Shown here: positions 45,834 through 55,388 of the stretch, piece by piece
Layout: every line of letters starts with the position of its first letter
Position numbering within the stretch: the first letter of the stretch is position 1
NCBI RefSeq assembly: GCF_014904695.1
Contig: NZ_JACXXN010000010.1
Coordinates: 62,001-126,000, forward strand
From: Nostoc sp. MG11
GTDB taxonomy: Bacteria; Cyanobacteriota; Cyanobacteriia; Cyanobacteriales; Nostocaceae
Direction of reading: 5' to 3'
DNA length: 64,000 nucleotides
Program-made: the position numbers and the translations under genes
The notes under the pieces: model-generated
The model's database searches: none
What the model was told of the DNA's origin: nothing
The model's input: the letters and a program-made list of their open reading frames with translations, nothing else

Positions 45834-48110
45834 ATGAGTTCCCCCACCCAGCCCCCTCGAAAGCCTCAAACCTTACTTGGTCAACTGACTCAAGCAGTAC
45901 ATACTATCCAAGCTAGGGTTGATTTTTCTAAACTGGCGCTCAAGCCTAATGCCAAAGTACCGGAACTGTGGGTGCAGGATGCGGGGGCGGATAAAGCGGA
46001 GGTATATCCGCTGTTGGGCGATCGCTATATCCTAGGTCGTAGTTCTAAATCCAGCGATATTGTAATCCGTAATCCAGTTGTCAGCCAGATTCACCTGTCA
46101 CTGTCGCGGGATTCTACTCAACGTACACCTGTTTTCATCATCAAAGATGAAAACTCCACCAATGGTATTTATCGTGGTAAGCGTCGGGTCAGTTCCTTAG
46201 AACTACGTCACGGCGATATCCTCACTCTGGGGCCACCAGAACTTGCTGCCTCTGTGCGCCTGCAATACGTTGATCCACCAGCCTGGCATGTCAAAGCAGC
46301 AACATGGACAACTTATGGTATTGGCGGTGCTAGTGCCTTGTTGGCGTTAGTCATTGGCGTCGAATGGCTAAAATTTTCAGTAAGACCTCTACCGACAGCG
46401 ACCCGCGCCCCAGTGGTTGTTTATGCCCGTGATGGAGCTACTCCCTTGCGAGAACCTCGAACTACTTCCCACGTAGACATGAAGCAATTGGAGGACTTTG
46501 GCCCTTATTTGCCTGCTGCTGTCGTCGCTTCAGAAGATAGCCGTTATTACTGGCACTTTGGGGTTGACCCCTTGGGAATTTTGCGAGCCGTGTTGGTAAA
46601 TAGCCGCAGTGGAGATGTGCAGCAAGGAGCGAGTACTGTAACCCAGCAAGTTGCACGCAGTTTGTTCCGCGAATATGTAGGCAGACAGGACACCCTCGGA
46701 CGCAAATTACGGGAGGCAATTGTCTCCTTGAAGCTAGAAACGTTTTACAGCAAAGATGAAATTTTGCTGACCTATTTAAATCGGGTTTTTTTAGGAGCTG
46801 ATACCTCCGGTTTTGAGGATGCTGCCCGGTATTACTTTGATAAGTCAGCCAAAGAATTAACTCTCTCTGAAGCAGCGACTTTAGTGGGAATTTTACCAGC
46901 CCCTAACGCTTTCGATTTTTGCGGGGATGGGCCAAATAAGTTAGAAGCAGCTGAATATCGCAATCGCGTGATTAAGCGATTGCTGGAGATGGGCAAAATT
47001 AAACCAGATGATGCCAACCGAGCCAGACGCTCCACTGTCCAAGTCAACCCCAAAGTCTGCGAACAACAAGCTAAAACCATCGCTCCTTATTTTTATAGTT
47101 ATGTCTTCCAAGAACTCGAATCAATTTTGGGGGAAGGAGCAGCCAAAGAAGGAAATTACATCATTGAGACTCAGCTCGACCCAGCAATTCAAGCTCAGGC
47201 AGAACTAGCTTTGCGTAATTCTGTAAACAGCGCTGGTGCAAATTTTAATTTTTCTCAAGGAGCGGTAGTTACCCTTGACTCCAGTAGTGGCAGCATCCTC
47301 GCAATGGTAGGCGGAACTGATTACAGAAAAAGTCAATTTAATCGCGCTGTCCAAGCTAAAAGACAACCCGGTTCTACCTTCAAAATTTTTGCTTACAGTG
47401 CTGCTGTTCAGCAAGGGATTCCAGCATCAAAGACTTATTCTTGCTCTCATTTGAGTTGGCAAGGCTTTACTTACAAACCTTGTCGTGCTGGTGCTGACAT
47501 TAGTTTAGATATTGCTACCGGGCTTGCACTTTCAGAAAATCCGATCGCGCTGCGAGTTGCCAGAGAAGTCGGGCTAGATAAAGTGGTAACGATGGCGCAG
47601 CGTTTGGGGATAAAATCGCCTCTCGATCCTGTTTCTGGCTTAGTATTGGGTCAAAGTGTGGTTGATGTTTTAGAAATGACTGGCGCTTTTGGTGCTATTG
47701 GCAATCGCGGTGTGTGGAACCCTCCCCATGCGATCAGTCGAATTCTAGACAGTGGTGATTGCAAGGATCGCAACAATATTAAAACCTGCCGTGTGATCTA
47801 CTCATTTGATCGAGATCGTCGGGACGCCAATAAACGAGTGCTGCCAAATGGTGTAGCCGATGAGATGACTGGCTTGATGCGTGGGGTAGTCACAAGAGGG
47901 ACTGGCCGCAGCGCAGCCATTGGGCTAGGGGAAGCTGGAAAAACAGGCACAACTGATAAAAACGTTGACTTGTGGTTTATTGGCTTTATTCCCAATCGAC
48001 GACTCGTAACAGGTGTTTGGCTAGGAAACGACAACAATTCCCCGACATCTGGTAGTAGTGCTCAAGCGGCTCAGTTGTGGGGAAATTATATGAGGAGAAT
48101 TACAAGGTAA
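45834..48110 (+). CDS. FHA-domain bifunctional penicillin-binding protein (class A)
   Basis: 758 residues. The N-terminal cytoplasmic FHA domain (about 55-130: GDRYILGRSSKSSDIVI, HLSLSRD, STNGIYRG) would bind phosphothreonine. Then one membrane helix (about 157-175), GT51 transglycosylase (ASEDSRYYWHFGVDPLG; GASTVTQQVAR), and transpeptidase with PGSTFK (Ser about 514), SEN (about 565) and KTGTTD (about 702). All catalytic motifs are intact. FHA-PBP fusion links peptidoglycan synthesis to Ser/Thr kinase signalling (inference). Confidence 0.94.
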   Translation: MSSPTQPPRKPQTLLGQLTQAVHTIQARVDFSKLALKPNAKVPELWVQDAGADKAEVYPLLGDRYILGRSSKSSDIVIRNPVVSQIHLSLSRDSTQRTPVFIIKDENSTNGIYRGKRRVSSLELRHGDILTLGPPELAASVRLQYVDPPAWHVKAATWTTYGIGGASALLALVIGVEWLKFSVRPLPTATRAPVVVYARDGATPLREPRTTSHVDMKQLEDFGPYLPAAVVASEDSRYYWHFGVDPLGILRAVLVNSRSGDVQQGASTVTQQVARSLFREYVGRQDTLGRKLREAIVSLKLETFYSKDEILLTYLNRVFLGADTSGFEDAARYYFDKSAKELTLSEAATLVGILPAPNAFDFCGDGPNKLEAAEYRNRVIKRLLEMGKIKPDDANRARRSTVQVNPKVCEQQAKTIAPYFYSYVFQELESILGEGAAKEGNYIIETQLDPAIQAQAELALRNSVNSAGANFNFSQGAVVTLDSSSGSILAMVGGTDYRKSQFNRAVQAKRQPGSTFKIFAYSAAVQQGIPASKTYSCSHLSWQGFTYKPCRAGADISLDIATGLALSENPIALRVAREVGLDKVVTMAQRLGIKSPLDPVSGLVLGQSVVDVLEMTGAFGAIGNRGVWNPPHAISRILDSGDCKDRNNIKTCRVIYSFDRDRRDANKRVLPNGVADEMTGLMRGVVTRGTGRSAAIGLGEAGKTGTTDKNVDLWFIGFIPNRRLVTGVWLGNDNNSPTSGSSAQAAQLWGNYMRRITR

Positions 48111-48163
48111 ATTCGTAATTCGTAATTTTCAACTATGAATTACGAATTACGAATTATGAATTA

Positions 48164-49615
48164 TCACTGATATCCTTGCCAAGGAATGACTTCTAGTGTA
48201 CCGCTAGGCTTGAATAGCACTTGAAAATGGGCAAGAGGTTCTTTGTTATTGGGAGCAGCTACATTAGAGCCGTAAATGGCTTGGAACATCTTAGGTAGAG
48301 GTGTTTCCCGAAAATAGTCAAAGGCAACTTGATTGAGTGGTTCGTAGTCGGCAATCACACCATCTTTGTTGACTGCTACCCGATATTTTAGATCTCGCGT
48401 AAAAGTGGGTTTACCACTCCAACTTTGGCGAACTGTCTTATAAAGCCTTTGGTTTAAACCCTTGACTGTTTTGGAGTCAGTAATTTTTTCTCCAACTACC
48501 TCTGGTGTCCTGAAGTATCCCCGCCAAGGACTAACTTCTAATACACCTTGTCTAGTAAAGACTACTCGAAATTGGGCGATCGGTTCATTGGAAATAGGAG
48601 CGCGGTTCGCAGGGTTATACAGGAGATTAGGCAGAGGAGTTTGCTGTACTCCTTGATTTGCATCTTTATTCAGCGCTTTATAACCAACAATCGCCCCATC
48701 CGCAGCCACACCCACACGATAGATTAATTCCTGTTTTAAGCCTAAGCGATTAGTCCAAGCTGGATGAATTTGGTTATAAACTTGGCGGTTTAATGCCCGC
48801 AGCTGGGACGCATCAGTAATTTCTGAAACTGTATTTAACAGTGCTTCTAAATCTGTAACTGCGGGTTTCGTCGTGGATGCAGGAGTTGCAGCAGCTACGG
48901 CCGCTGGCGTGGGAATTGCAGCAGCAGCTATAGGCGTTACAGTGGGCGATGCTGAAGGAGTGACGCTGGGTATTGTAGAGCTAGTCTGCTCATCTGGTTT
49001 CGGCGCTGGTGGACGCACTTCGGGAGGTGGAATCAAGTTAAAGGCGATCGCTGCCACTGCTAAACTTGAGACTCCTACGGCAGCAGGTATTGCCTGTTTG
49101 ATAAAGGCTGAACTAGCACCACCATAGCGTTTGGTAACTGGTTGTAGTTCTAATGACAGTTCTGGTAAAGTTTGAGTATCAGCAAAAAACTGATCAACTG
49201 CTTCTACTAAGTCAAACAGCTGTACTGTACTCAAATCTATTTGAATAGGTGGTTTAGGGTAATTAGAGTTAGACTCAAAATTCTCTGGAGAACTCTCCGA
49301 ATGCACAATTAACCTGTGTTGATTGCTGTCAATTTTCTGAAACTCTACTAGTTCCGATTCCTGGTTATGTGCTTGAGGGTTTGTTACATTACTCAGAAAT
49401 TCTTGGGCATAGGCACTAACCGCCCTGACCAAACTTTCAAAAAATTCTCGCCCTCCCACCAAGGGCTGATTATAACCAGATAAATAGCATTCTGCATTTA
49501 CCAATATTGACAGTTCTGGGCGCAGTTCTTGAAAGTTTGCGGCCCTATTTATATCACTTAACCCTTCTAAAAGTAGCGTACAATTAGGCAGACTGTACTT
49601 ACGTTGAATGTTCAT
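48164..49615 (-). CDS. DUF4335 domain protein
   Basis: 483 residues. The N-terminal part (IQRKYSLPNCTLLLEGL) is typical of cyanobacterial DUF4335. A probable membrane helix (AIPAAVGVSSLAVAAIAFNLI near 190) and an Ala/Thr/Pro-rich linker precede two similar C-terminal domains, each with FRVVFTRQGVLEVSPWRGY-type sequence. Function unknown. The start overlaps the DUF3038 stop by four bases (ATGA), so the two are coupled. Confidence 0.85.
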   Translation of the reverse strand: MNIQRKYSLPNCTLLLEGLSDINRAANFQELRPELSILVNAECYLSGYNQPLVGGREFFESLVRAVSAYAQEFLSNVTNPQAHNQESELVEFQKIDSNQHRLIVHSESSPENFESNSNYPKPPIQIDLSTVQLFDLVEAVDQFFADTQTLPELSLELQPVTKRYGGASSAFIKQAIPAAVGVSSLAVAAIAFNLIPPPEVRPPAPKPDEQTSSTIPSVTPSASPTVTPIAAAAIPTPAAVAAATPASTTKPAVTDLEALLNTVSEITDASQLRALNRQVYNQIHPAWTNRLGLKQELIYRVGVAADGAIVGYKALNKDANQGVQQTPLPNLLYNPANRAPISNEPIAQFRVVFTRQGVLEVSPWRGYFRTPEVVGEKITDSKTVKGLNQRLYKTVRQSWSGKPTFTRDLKYRVAVNKDGVIADYEPLNQVAFDYFRETPLPKMFQAIYGSNVAAPNNKEPLAHFQVLFKPSGTLEVIPWQGYQ

Positions 49616-50238
49616 TCTACTTCACCGTCAAAAAGACTAATCCAGAACCGCTGCATTCCCGCCGTACCGGTACAGAATAGTAATTGTCCTAATAAATTTA
49701 TTGCCAACTCATCTAATTTGGCATCTGAAGTCAATGCTAATACACCAGAACGTCGAGCATTCATCCGGCTCTTAAAATGCGCTCTAAACCGCTCCAAGTA
49801 ATTAGATAGCCGCAAATTCTGTTCTAGTGGAATCTGTTTTTCATCCATCTGTTGATATATCATTAATAACTGGCGGATGACAACAGTTAAACGCCGCGCT
49901 ATGTAGCAAGCAATCACCACCAAAGCTTTAGCTTCCATAATGGTTAAGGGGCGGCGGATATGCGCTCGTCGCAGGGGGTTAGAGCTACGCATCCGCCATA
50001 AATTCACCCTATCTTTAATAATTCCTTTAAGATCCAACTCTTGGGCAAAAGTCAGGATCGCTTCAGAACCGCCAAGTTCTAAAGCTTCAATCGCCAATAA
50101 AATCAGGTCAATTTGCAGACGGGTTCTCCGAGGACATCCCTTGGCAGCGATCGCCGGATCTGGTAGAGTCTCCAGAATCATCGGCAGCGACTCTTGGGTT
50201 GGACTGTTGAACGGCGTTAAACTTGCGGAGACATTCAT
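49612..50238 (-). CDS. DUF3038 domain protein
   Basis: 208 residues, helical and soluble. CPRRTRLQIDLILLAIEALELGGSEAIL and RRPLTIMEAKALVVIACYIARRL are typical of DUF3038, always found beside DUF4335 in cyanobacteria. First gene of a two-gene operon. Function unknown. Confidence 0.87.
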   Translation of the reverse strand: MNVSASLTPFNSPTQESLPMILETLPDPAIAAKGCPRRTRLQIDLILLAIEALELGGSEAILTFAQELDLKGIIKDRVNLWRMRSSNPLRRAHIRRPLTIMEAKALVVIACYIARRLTVVIRQLLMIYQQMDEKQIPLEQNLRLSNYLERFRAHFKSRMNARRSGVLALTSDAKLDELAINLLGQLLFCTGTAGMQRFWISLFDGEVE

Positions 50239-50700
50239 TCTATAAATACCTTTTGCGGTTCCAACAGACTAGGTAAAACAAATTTAAGATAGGTAGCCAA
50301 ATCAAGAATGTTAGACTTAGTAGCAGTAATAAGACTACCTGATATATACATTACTTAACTTTTTCTACTCAAAATCCGTATACTGAAATCAAAGTTTTAA
50401 AGCATAAATCAATTCACCTCGTTTATTAGCGCAATACTTTCCCTAGCTTGGTTTAGATTCTAATTATCGTCAATAAATAGCGATTCACCTTCGATCCCCA
50501 GCGTATGACATTATAGTGTACGATTTTTCAGGTATCTGGAATTGGGGGTTGGGGGCTGGAGACTAGGTACTAGAAACTCGGAAGGGGAAAGGAGAAAGGC
50601 AAAAGAAATTTATTTACCCTTTACCCCTTACCCTTTAACCTTTTCCTTCTTCAATGCCCCATGCCCTATGCCCTATGCCCTATTCCCCAATCCCTGTTTT
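50239..50700. other. Intergenic stretch before apt
   Basis: About 460 bp. It includes low-complexity GGGGGTTGGGGGC and CCCATGCCC-type repeats just before apt. No gene supported. Confidence 0.4.
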
Positions 50701-51219
50701 ATGAATTTGAAGTCTCTAATTCGTGACATCCCTGATTTTCCCAAACCCGGAATTTTATTTCGGGATATCACTACCCTGCTGCGCGATCCCGAAGGACTGC
50801 GCTATACTATTGACATTTTTACACAAAAATGTATTGAAGCAGAGATCAAAGCGGATTATGTTGTTGGCATGGAGTCGCGGGGGTTCATTTTTGCCTCACC
50901 TCTAGCTTATAAATTAGGGTCTGGTTTTATTCCCGTCCGCAAAAGAGGTAAGTTACCAGCAGCAGTTCACTCAATTGAATATGAACTAGAGTATGGTATG
51001 GACTGCTTGGAAGTACATCAAGACGCTTTGCACCCAGGTAGCCGGATTTTGATTGTAGACGATTTAATTGCCACGGGTGGAACTGCAAGTGCGACAGCAA
51101 AGTTAGTGCAGAATATTGGCTGCGAACTGGTGGGGTTTGGGTTTATTATCGAGCTACGGGATTTGCAAGGGCGTAAACATCTGCCGGATGTGCCGATTAT
51201 TTCCCTAATTGAATATTAG
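50701..51219 (+). CDS. apt: Adenine phosphoribosyltransferase
   Basis: 172 residues from ATG 50701 ([27 protein letters not shown]). The PRPP motif [13 protein letters not shown] and [13 protein letters not shown] are clear. Salvages adenine to AMP. An upstream extension of 53 codons comes from repeat DNA and is rejected. Confidence 0.96.
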   Translation: MNLKSLIRDIPDFPKPGILFRDITTLLRDPEGLRYTIDIFTQKCIEAEIKADYVVGMESRGFIFASPLAYKLGSGFIPVRKRGKLPAAVHSIEYELEYGMDCLEVHQDALHPGSRILIVDDLIATGGTASATAKLVQNIGCELVGFGFIIELRDLQGRKHLPDVPIISLIEY

Positions 51220-51336
51220 TCATTGGTCATTGGTCATTAGTCATTAGACAAAGGACAAATGATAAATGATAAAGGACAAACGACAAAGCGCAACGACAAA
51301 GCGCAAAGTCTGAGCTAAACCTTCCTTAGATAAGAC

Positions 51337-51377
51337 GCCAGTTCGCACAAGTCGGAGAACCCGCCCAAGCGACTGGC
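51337..51377. repeat. Short dispersed repeat GCCAGTTCGC ... GCGACTGGC
   Basis: Inverted ends GCCAGT and ACTGGC enclose about 25 bp. Same family as the blocks near 20943 and 52855. Confidence 0.5.
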
Positions 51378-51413
51378 TCAACTTTGTAAGAGAGGACAAA
51401 GGAAAAATGACAA

Positions 51414-52460
51414 ATGACATCTACGAGAATTTCCTTAGAGACAGGACGGGCTTGGCTAATTAGATTAGTCACGAATGAGACTTTTATTTATGTGGTGAAG
51501 CGGCTATTGCAGGCACTACTGACTTTGTTTTTGGCGTCAGCATTGTCGTTTTTTATCATTCAACTTGCTCCAGGGGATTATGTAGATACGTTGCGGCAAA
51601 ATCCGAAGATATCCCCAGAAAGAATAGAGGAAATCAAGCGGCAATTTGGACTTGATAAGTCTTGGCCAGAGCAATTTGGGCTGTGGCTGTGGCGAATTGT
51701 CACAAGAGGCGATTTTGGTACGAGTTTTGTTTACCAACGTTCAGTAGCGTCGTTGTTGTGGGAACGAGTACCAGCAACTTTGCTATTAGCGATCGCATCT
51801 TTAATTGCAACTTGGGCGATCGCTATCCCTTTAGGGATATTTGCCGCTGTCCAGCAAAATAAGCTAGGCGATCGCATCTTACAGGTAATTAGCTACGCCG
51901 GACAAGGCTTTCCTAGTTTCATTACCGCCCTAGCGCTACTGGTCTTTGCCCAAATGACCTCACCGCTTTTCCCAGTGGGTAGTATGACTAGCATTAATCA
52001 TGCGGAACTGTCTTGGTTTGGCAGATTACTAGATATCGGTTGGCACATGATTTTACCAACTATTGCCCTCTCGATTACTAGCTTTGCCGGTTTACAGCGG
52101 ATCACTCGCGGCGAATTATTGGATGTTCTGCGTCAAGATTACATCCAAACGGCTCGTGCTAAAGGATTGCCAGAAAATCGTGTGATCTACGTTCATGCTC
52201 TCCGTAATGCGATAAATCCCTTAATTACCTTATTGGGTTTTGAATTAGCTGGTTTATTAAACGGTGCCTTCATTGCCGAATTTTTCTTCAACTGGCCTGG
52301 TTTAGGGAGATTGGCTTTACAAGCTTTACAAGCTCAAGATTTATATTTATTAATGGCAAGCTTGGTAATGGGTGCAGTGTTACTTATTGTTGGCAATTTA
52401 ATCGCCGACTTAATGCTAAAAGCTGCCGATCCGCGTATTCGTCTAGAAAATCTTAATTAG
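51414..52460 (+). CDS. ABC transporter permease, DppB/OppB type
   Basis: 348 residues, six helices. The signature GELLDVLRQDYIQTARAKGLPENRVIYVHALRNAINPLIT is the permease EAA loop of peptide/nickel importers. An N-terminal extension of about 25 residues precedes the first helix. Neighbouring ATPase or partner permease genes are absent. The binding protein at 12400 may belong to the same system (inference). Confidence 0.92.
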   Translation: MTSTRISLETGRAWLIRLVTNETFIYVVKRLLQALLTLFLASALSFFIIQLAPGDYVDTLRQNPKISPERIEEIKRQFGLDKSWPEQFGLWLWRIVTRGDFGTSFVYQRSVASLLWERVPATLLLAIASLIATWAIAIPLGIFAAVQQNKLGDRILQVISYAGQGFPSFITALALLVFAQMTSPLFPVGSMTSINHAELSWFGRLLDIGWHMILPTIALSITSFAGLQRITRGELLDVLRQDYIQTARAKGLPENRVIYVHALRNAINPLITLLGFELAGLLNGAFIAEFFFNWPGLGRLALQALQAQDLYLLMASLVMGAVLLIVGNLIADLMLKAADPRIRLENLN

Positions 52461-52546
52461 TCATTTGTTAGGAGTCAAGGGTCAAGAGTCAGTATTTATT
52501 CTACCCTGCCCCCTGCTCCCCTGCTCCCTCAATCATCTCCATCTCC

Positions 52547-52828
52547 ATGCTCTCCGAAGTCTATTACCTAGTGCGTTCACAAACTGACGGGCGTTATCTC
52601 ATAGCTCGTCCTGACGCTGAAGGATCAGGTTATCTGTTGTTGTTTCGGGAAAACTTTGACGCCTTAAGCTATCTCAACACCCATGCGGCAGAAGTAGCAA
52701 ACCGCTTTGCTGTGGAATCTATTCCTGGCACACAAGTGGGAAACTTGTTGAAACGCTGGGGTTTTAGCGGTGTAGGTATTGTTAGTGATCCTTTATTGCC
52801 CAAAGTTGAATTTTTACAGCACAATTAG
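52547..52828 (+). CDS. Conserved cyanobacterial protein of unknown function
   Basis: 93 residues. MLSEVYYLVRSQTDGRYLIARPD ... FRENFDALSYLNTHA has the character of a small soluble alpha/beta protein. Not recognised. It lies 86 bp after the permease, so possibly in the same transcript. Confidence 0.7.
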   Translation: MLSEVYYLVRSQTDGRYLIARPDAEGSGYLLLFRENFDALSYLNTHAAEVANRFAVESIPGTQVGNLLKRWGFSGVGIVSDPLLPKVEFLQHN

Positions 52829-52854
52829 GTTTTTGGATTGGCGTAGACGTAAAG

Positions 52855-52960
52855 CGGTGAGCCAGTCCGGTGGACGGGTTCCCAAGGCACTCCGTTGGGC
52901 GGCTACGCCGACTTGTAGGAAGTGCAGTCGGCATAAAGGAACTGGCGTTAGCGTAGCGGT
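52855..52960. repeat. Dispersed repeat with GAGCCAGTCC/AACTGGCG ends
   Basis: GTGAGCCAGTCCGGTGG ... GGAACTGGCGTTAGCG with inner palindromes. Same family as near 20943 and 51337. Confidence 0.55.
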
Positions 52961-53015
52961 AGTGAGGTATGAGCTCACCCGTAGGGCTTGTCATCAGACA
53001 TCGCTTGCTAATTTG

Positions 53016-53582
53016 TTAAGTAAACCAAGGTGCGATCGCGCAAGTAAAATCAGGCAATAAAGGTGAATTCAGTTCATCACCCTTGAATAAGGTGGCAACT
53101 AACTTCAAACTTCCTTGTTCGCGTCGATAGACTTCTACCTGTTGCTTACGCCAATCTACAATCCAATATTCTTTGACACCTCCTGATGAGTAGAGTTTAA
53201 GTTTTAGTTCCTTGTCCCGCTTTTCATTCTCACTACCGGGAGATAGTACCTCTACCACTAGTTCCGGTGCAGCAGTCAAATGCCCAGCCTCATCTAAAAG
53301 TAGAGATAATCTTTCACTGCTAGCCCAGACAATATCAGGGATCACATTATCATTATCGCCAAAAATTATTCCTGGAGCAGGTACCACCTGTCCCAAAGAA
53401 GTAGCTTGTGACCAGATATCCAAAGCAGTACAAATTCTGACACAGGTTTTTTGATGGTTCCAGTGAGGCGCTTTTGTCACAAACAAATCCCCGTCGATAA
53501 TTTCATAGCGGTTCCCGTTATCTGGAAACAACTCCAAGTCGGCGGTGGTCCAGCGGACTCTCTCAGATATCGGCTGGTTCAT
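53016..53582 (-). CDS. Uma2-family endonuclease-like protein (DUF820)
   Basis: 188 residues. The PD-(D/E)XK core is seen as NRYEIIDGDLFV, VIPDIVW (Asp), PELVVEVLSPGSE (Glu) and KLKLYSSGGVKEYWIVD. Common in multiple copies in cyanobacteria; function not established. Stands alone. Confidence 0.9.
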   Translation of the reverse strand: MNQPISERVRWTTADLELFPDNGNRYEIIDGDLFVTKAPHWNHQKTCVRICTALDIWSQATSLGQVVPAPGIIFGDNDNVIPDIVWASSERLSLLLDEAGHLTAAPELVVEVLSPGSENEKRDKELKLKLYSSGGVKEYWIVDWRKQQVEVYRREQGSLKLVATLFKGDELNSPLLPDFTCAIAPWFT

Positions 53583-53700
53583 AAATCATCTCTATGAGGG
53601 GATTTATTAATTTTAGTCTGGGTAGAGAAAGGTGACAGGTAATAGGAAATAATCTGTAGCCTATAACCTGTATCCTATTCCCTTCTTCAGTCCCCAGTCT

Positions 53701-55206
53701 TTACACAACTACTTTTTCTTTCTCTAATATCAGCTTAGAACGCTTCACCTGCTCAGGAATCGCCACGGGATAATCACCAGTGAAGCAGGCAGAACAAAAA
53801 CTATTGGTGTCTTCTTGTGTCGCCTCTAGCATTCCTTCCCAACTAAGATAGGCGAGGCTGTCAACTTCTAATTGCTGAGCAATCTCTTCTACTGACTTAG
53901 TAGCAGCAATTAGCTGATCTTGGCTATCAGTATCGATGCCATAGAAGCAAGGGTGAGTTACTGGCGGGGAAGAAATTCGCATATGCACTTCCACTGCACC
54001 TGCCTCACGCAAGGTTTTGACTAGTTTACGGCTGGTAGTACCCCGGACAATAGAATCATCCACAATGATTACTCGCTTACCCACCAGTACATCTTTGAGG
54101 GGGTTTAGTTTCATGCGGATACCTGACTCGCGCATGGTCTGTGTGGGTTGAATGAAGGTTCGCCCAACGTAACGATTTTTAATCAATCCTTCAACATAGG
54201 CTACACCAGAGGCTTGAGAAAACCCAATAGCAGCAGGTATACCCGAATCAGGAACACCAAAGACAATGTCGGCATCTACAAGAGATTCTTTAGCTAACTG
54301 CCTTCCTAACCGCATTCGGTAACTATACAAACTCTCGTTGTGCATAACGCTATCAGGGCGGGCAAAGTAAATCATCTCAAAGATACATAGCTTCCGCTGG
54401 GGCTTTTGGCTCCAGTGGTAGGAAGCTAAACCTTCTTCGGTAATCCAAACTAACTCACCTGGTTCTACGTCTCGCAGGTATTCGGCTCCAATGATGTCTA
54501 AACCGCAAGTCTCGGAAGCTAAAACGTAACGGACTGGATTACCTGCCAAAGTGCCAATTACTAAGGGGCGAATGCCATTGGGGTCGCGGACACCCATAAC
54601 ACCGCTAGGAGTGCCAATGACTAAACTAAAGGCTCCATAACAGCGGTGAAACGCTTGAATCGAACCTTCTAGCCAATCTGCTCCAGAATTGATGGCTTCT
54701 GCGATCGCAAAAGCGATCATTTCTGAGTCCGTTGTCGTTACTAAGTTGCATTTGTTCTCCAACAACTCTTGACGCAACTGCATAGTATTGACTAAATTTC
54801 CATTATGTGCTAGGGCTAATGTACCTAAGCGAGTTTCAAGTACAGCAGGTTGGGCATTAACTTTGCGACTAGAACCTGTGGTGGAATATCGAGTGTGACC
54901 AACAGCTAGGTTTCCAGGCAACTGATTCAAGATGGATTCATTAAAGACTTGGGATACTAATCCCATATCTTTGTGGAGGTGTACTTGTGTACCCTCAAAT
55001 GTGGCAATCCCAGCGGATTCTTGACCCCGATGCTGGAGGGCATACAATCCAAAGTAGGTCAGCTTCGCAACGTCTTCTCCTGGTGCGTAAATGCCAAAAA
55101 CACCGCAAGCTTCTTCTGGCTTATCAGAACAATTTTCATGATTATTGATTCGGTTGTTAGTCTGTTCGGGGTAATCATCCGAAGTGACGGGATGGATGGG
55201 AATCAT
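53701..55206 (-). CDS. purF: Amidophosphoribosyltransferase
   Basis: First committed step of purine synthesis (PRPP plus glutamine). 501 residues. EEACGVFGIYAPG, with Cys34 expected to become the N-terminal nucleophile after propeptide removal; LQHRGQESAGIA; PRPP motif VIIVDDSIVRGTT. C-terminal Cys residues (FCSACFTGDYP) are in the position of the Fe-S ligands known in the Bacillus type. Downstream of purL on the same strand, 182 bp apart. Confidence 0.96.
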   Translation of the reverse strand: MIPIHPVTSDDYPEQTNNRINNHENCSDKPEEACGVFGIYAPGEDVAKLTYFGLYALQHRGQESAGIATFEGTQVHLHKDMGLVSQVFNESILNQLPGNLAVGHTRYSTTGSSRKVNAQPAVLETRLGTLALAHNGNLVNTMQLRQELLENKCNLVTTTDSEMIAFAIAEAINSGADWLEGSIQAFHRCYGAFSLVIGTPSGVMGVRDPNGIRPLVIGTLAGNPVRYVLASETCGLDIIGAEYLRDVEPGELVWITEEGLASYHWSQKPQRKLCIFEMIYFARPDSVMHNESLYSYRMRLGRQLAKESLVDADIVFGVPDSGIPAAIGFSQASGVAYVEGLIKNRYVGRTFIQPTQTMRESGIRMKLNPLKDVLVGKRVIIVDDSIVRGTTSRKLVKTLREAGAVEVHMRISSPPVTHPCFYGIDTDSQDQLIAATKSVEEIAQQLEVDSLAYLSWEGMLEATQEDTNSFCSACFTGDYPVAIPEQVKRSKLILEKEKVVV

Positions 55207-55388
55207 GCTAGCTTTGCTCCTGGTGGGGGGGTCAAGTCACTGGGATTGTGTCGTTAGACAGTTAGAGATTTCTTAATAAATCTTTAACCATCCATTAAAA
55301 CAGTACCGTAATTATGCTCAAGGACGCTAATAGTTCTAAGTTATGTAAGTTGTGAGTGAATCTGATACTTATAAATCAGCACTCTAGC

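Noticed and set aside
50542-50700. N-terminal extension of Apt by 53 residues.
   Set aside because: Encoded by CCCTATGCCC-type repeats; the conserved family start is the ATG at 50701.
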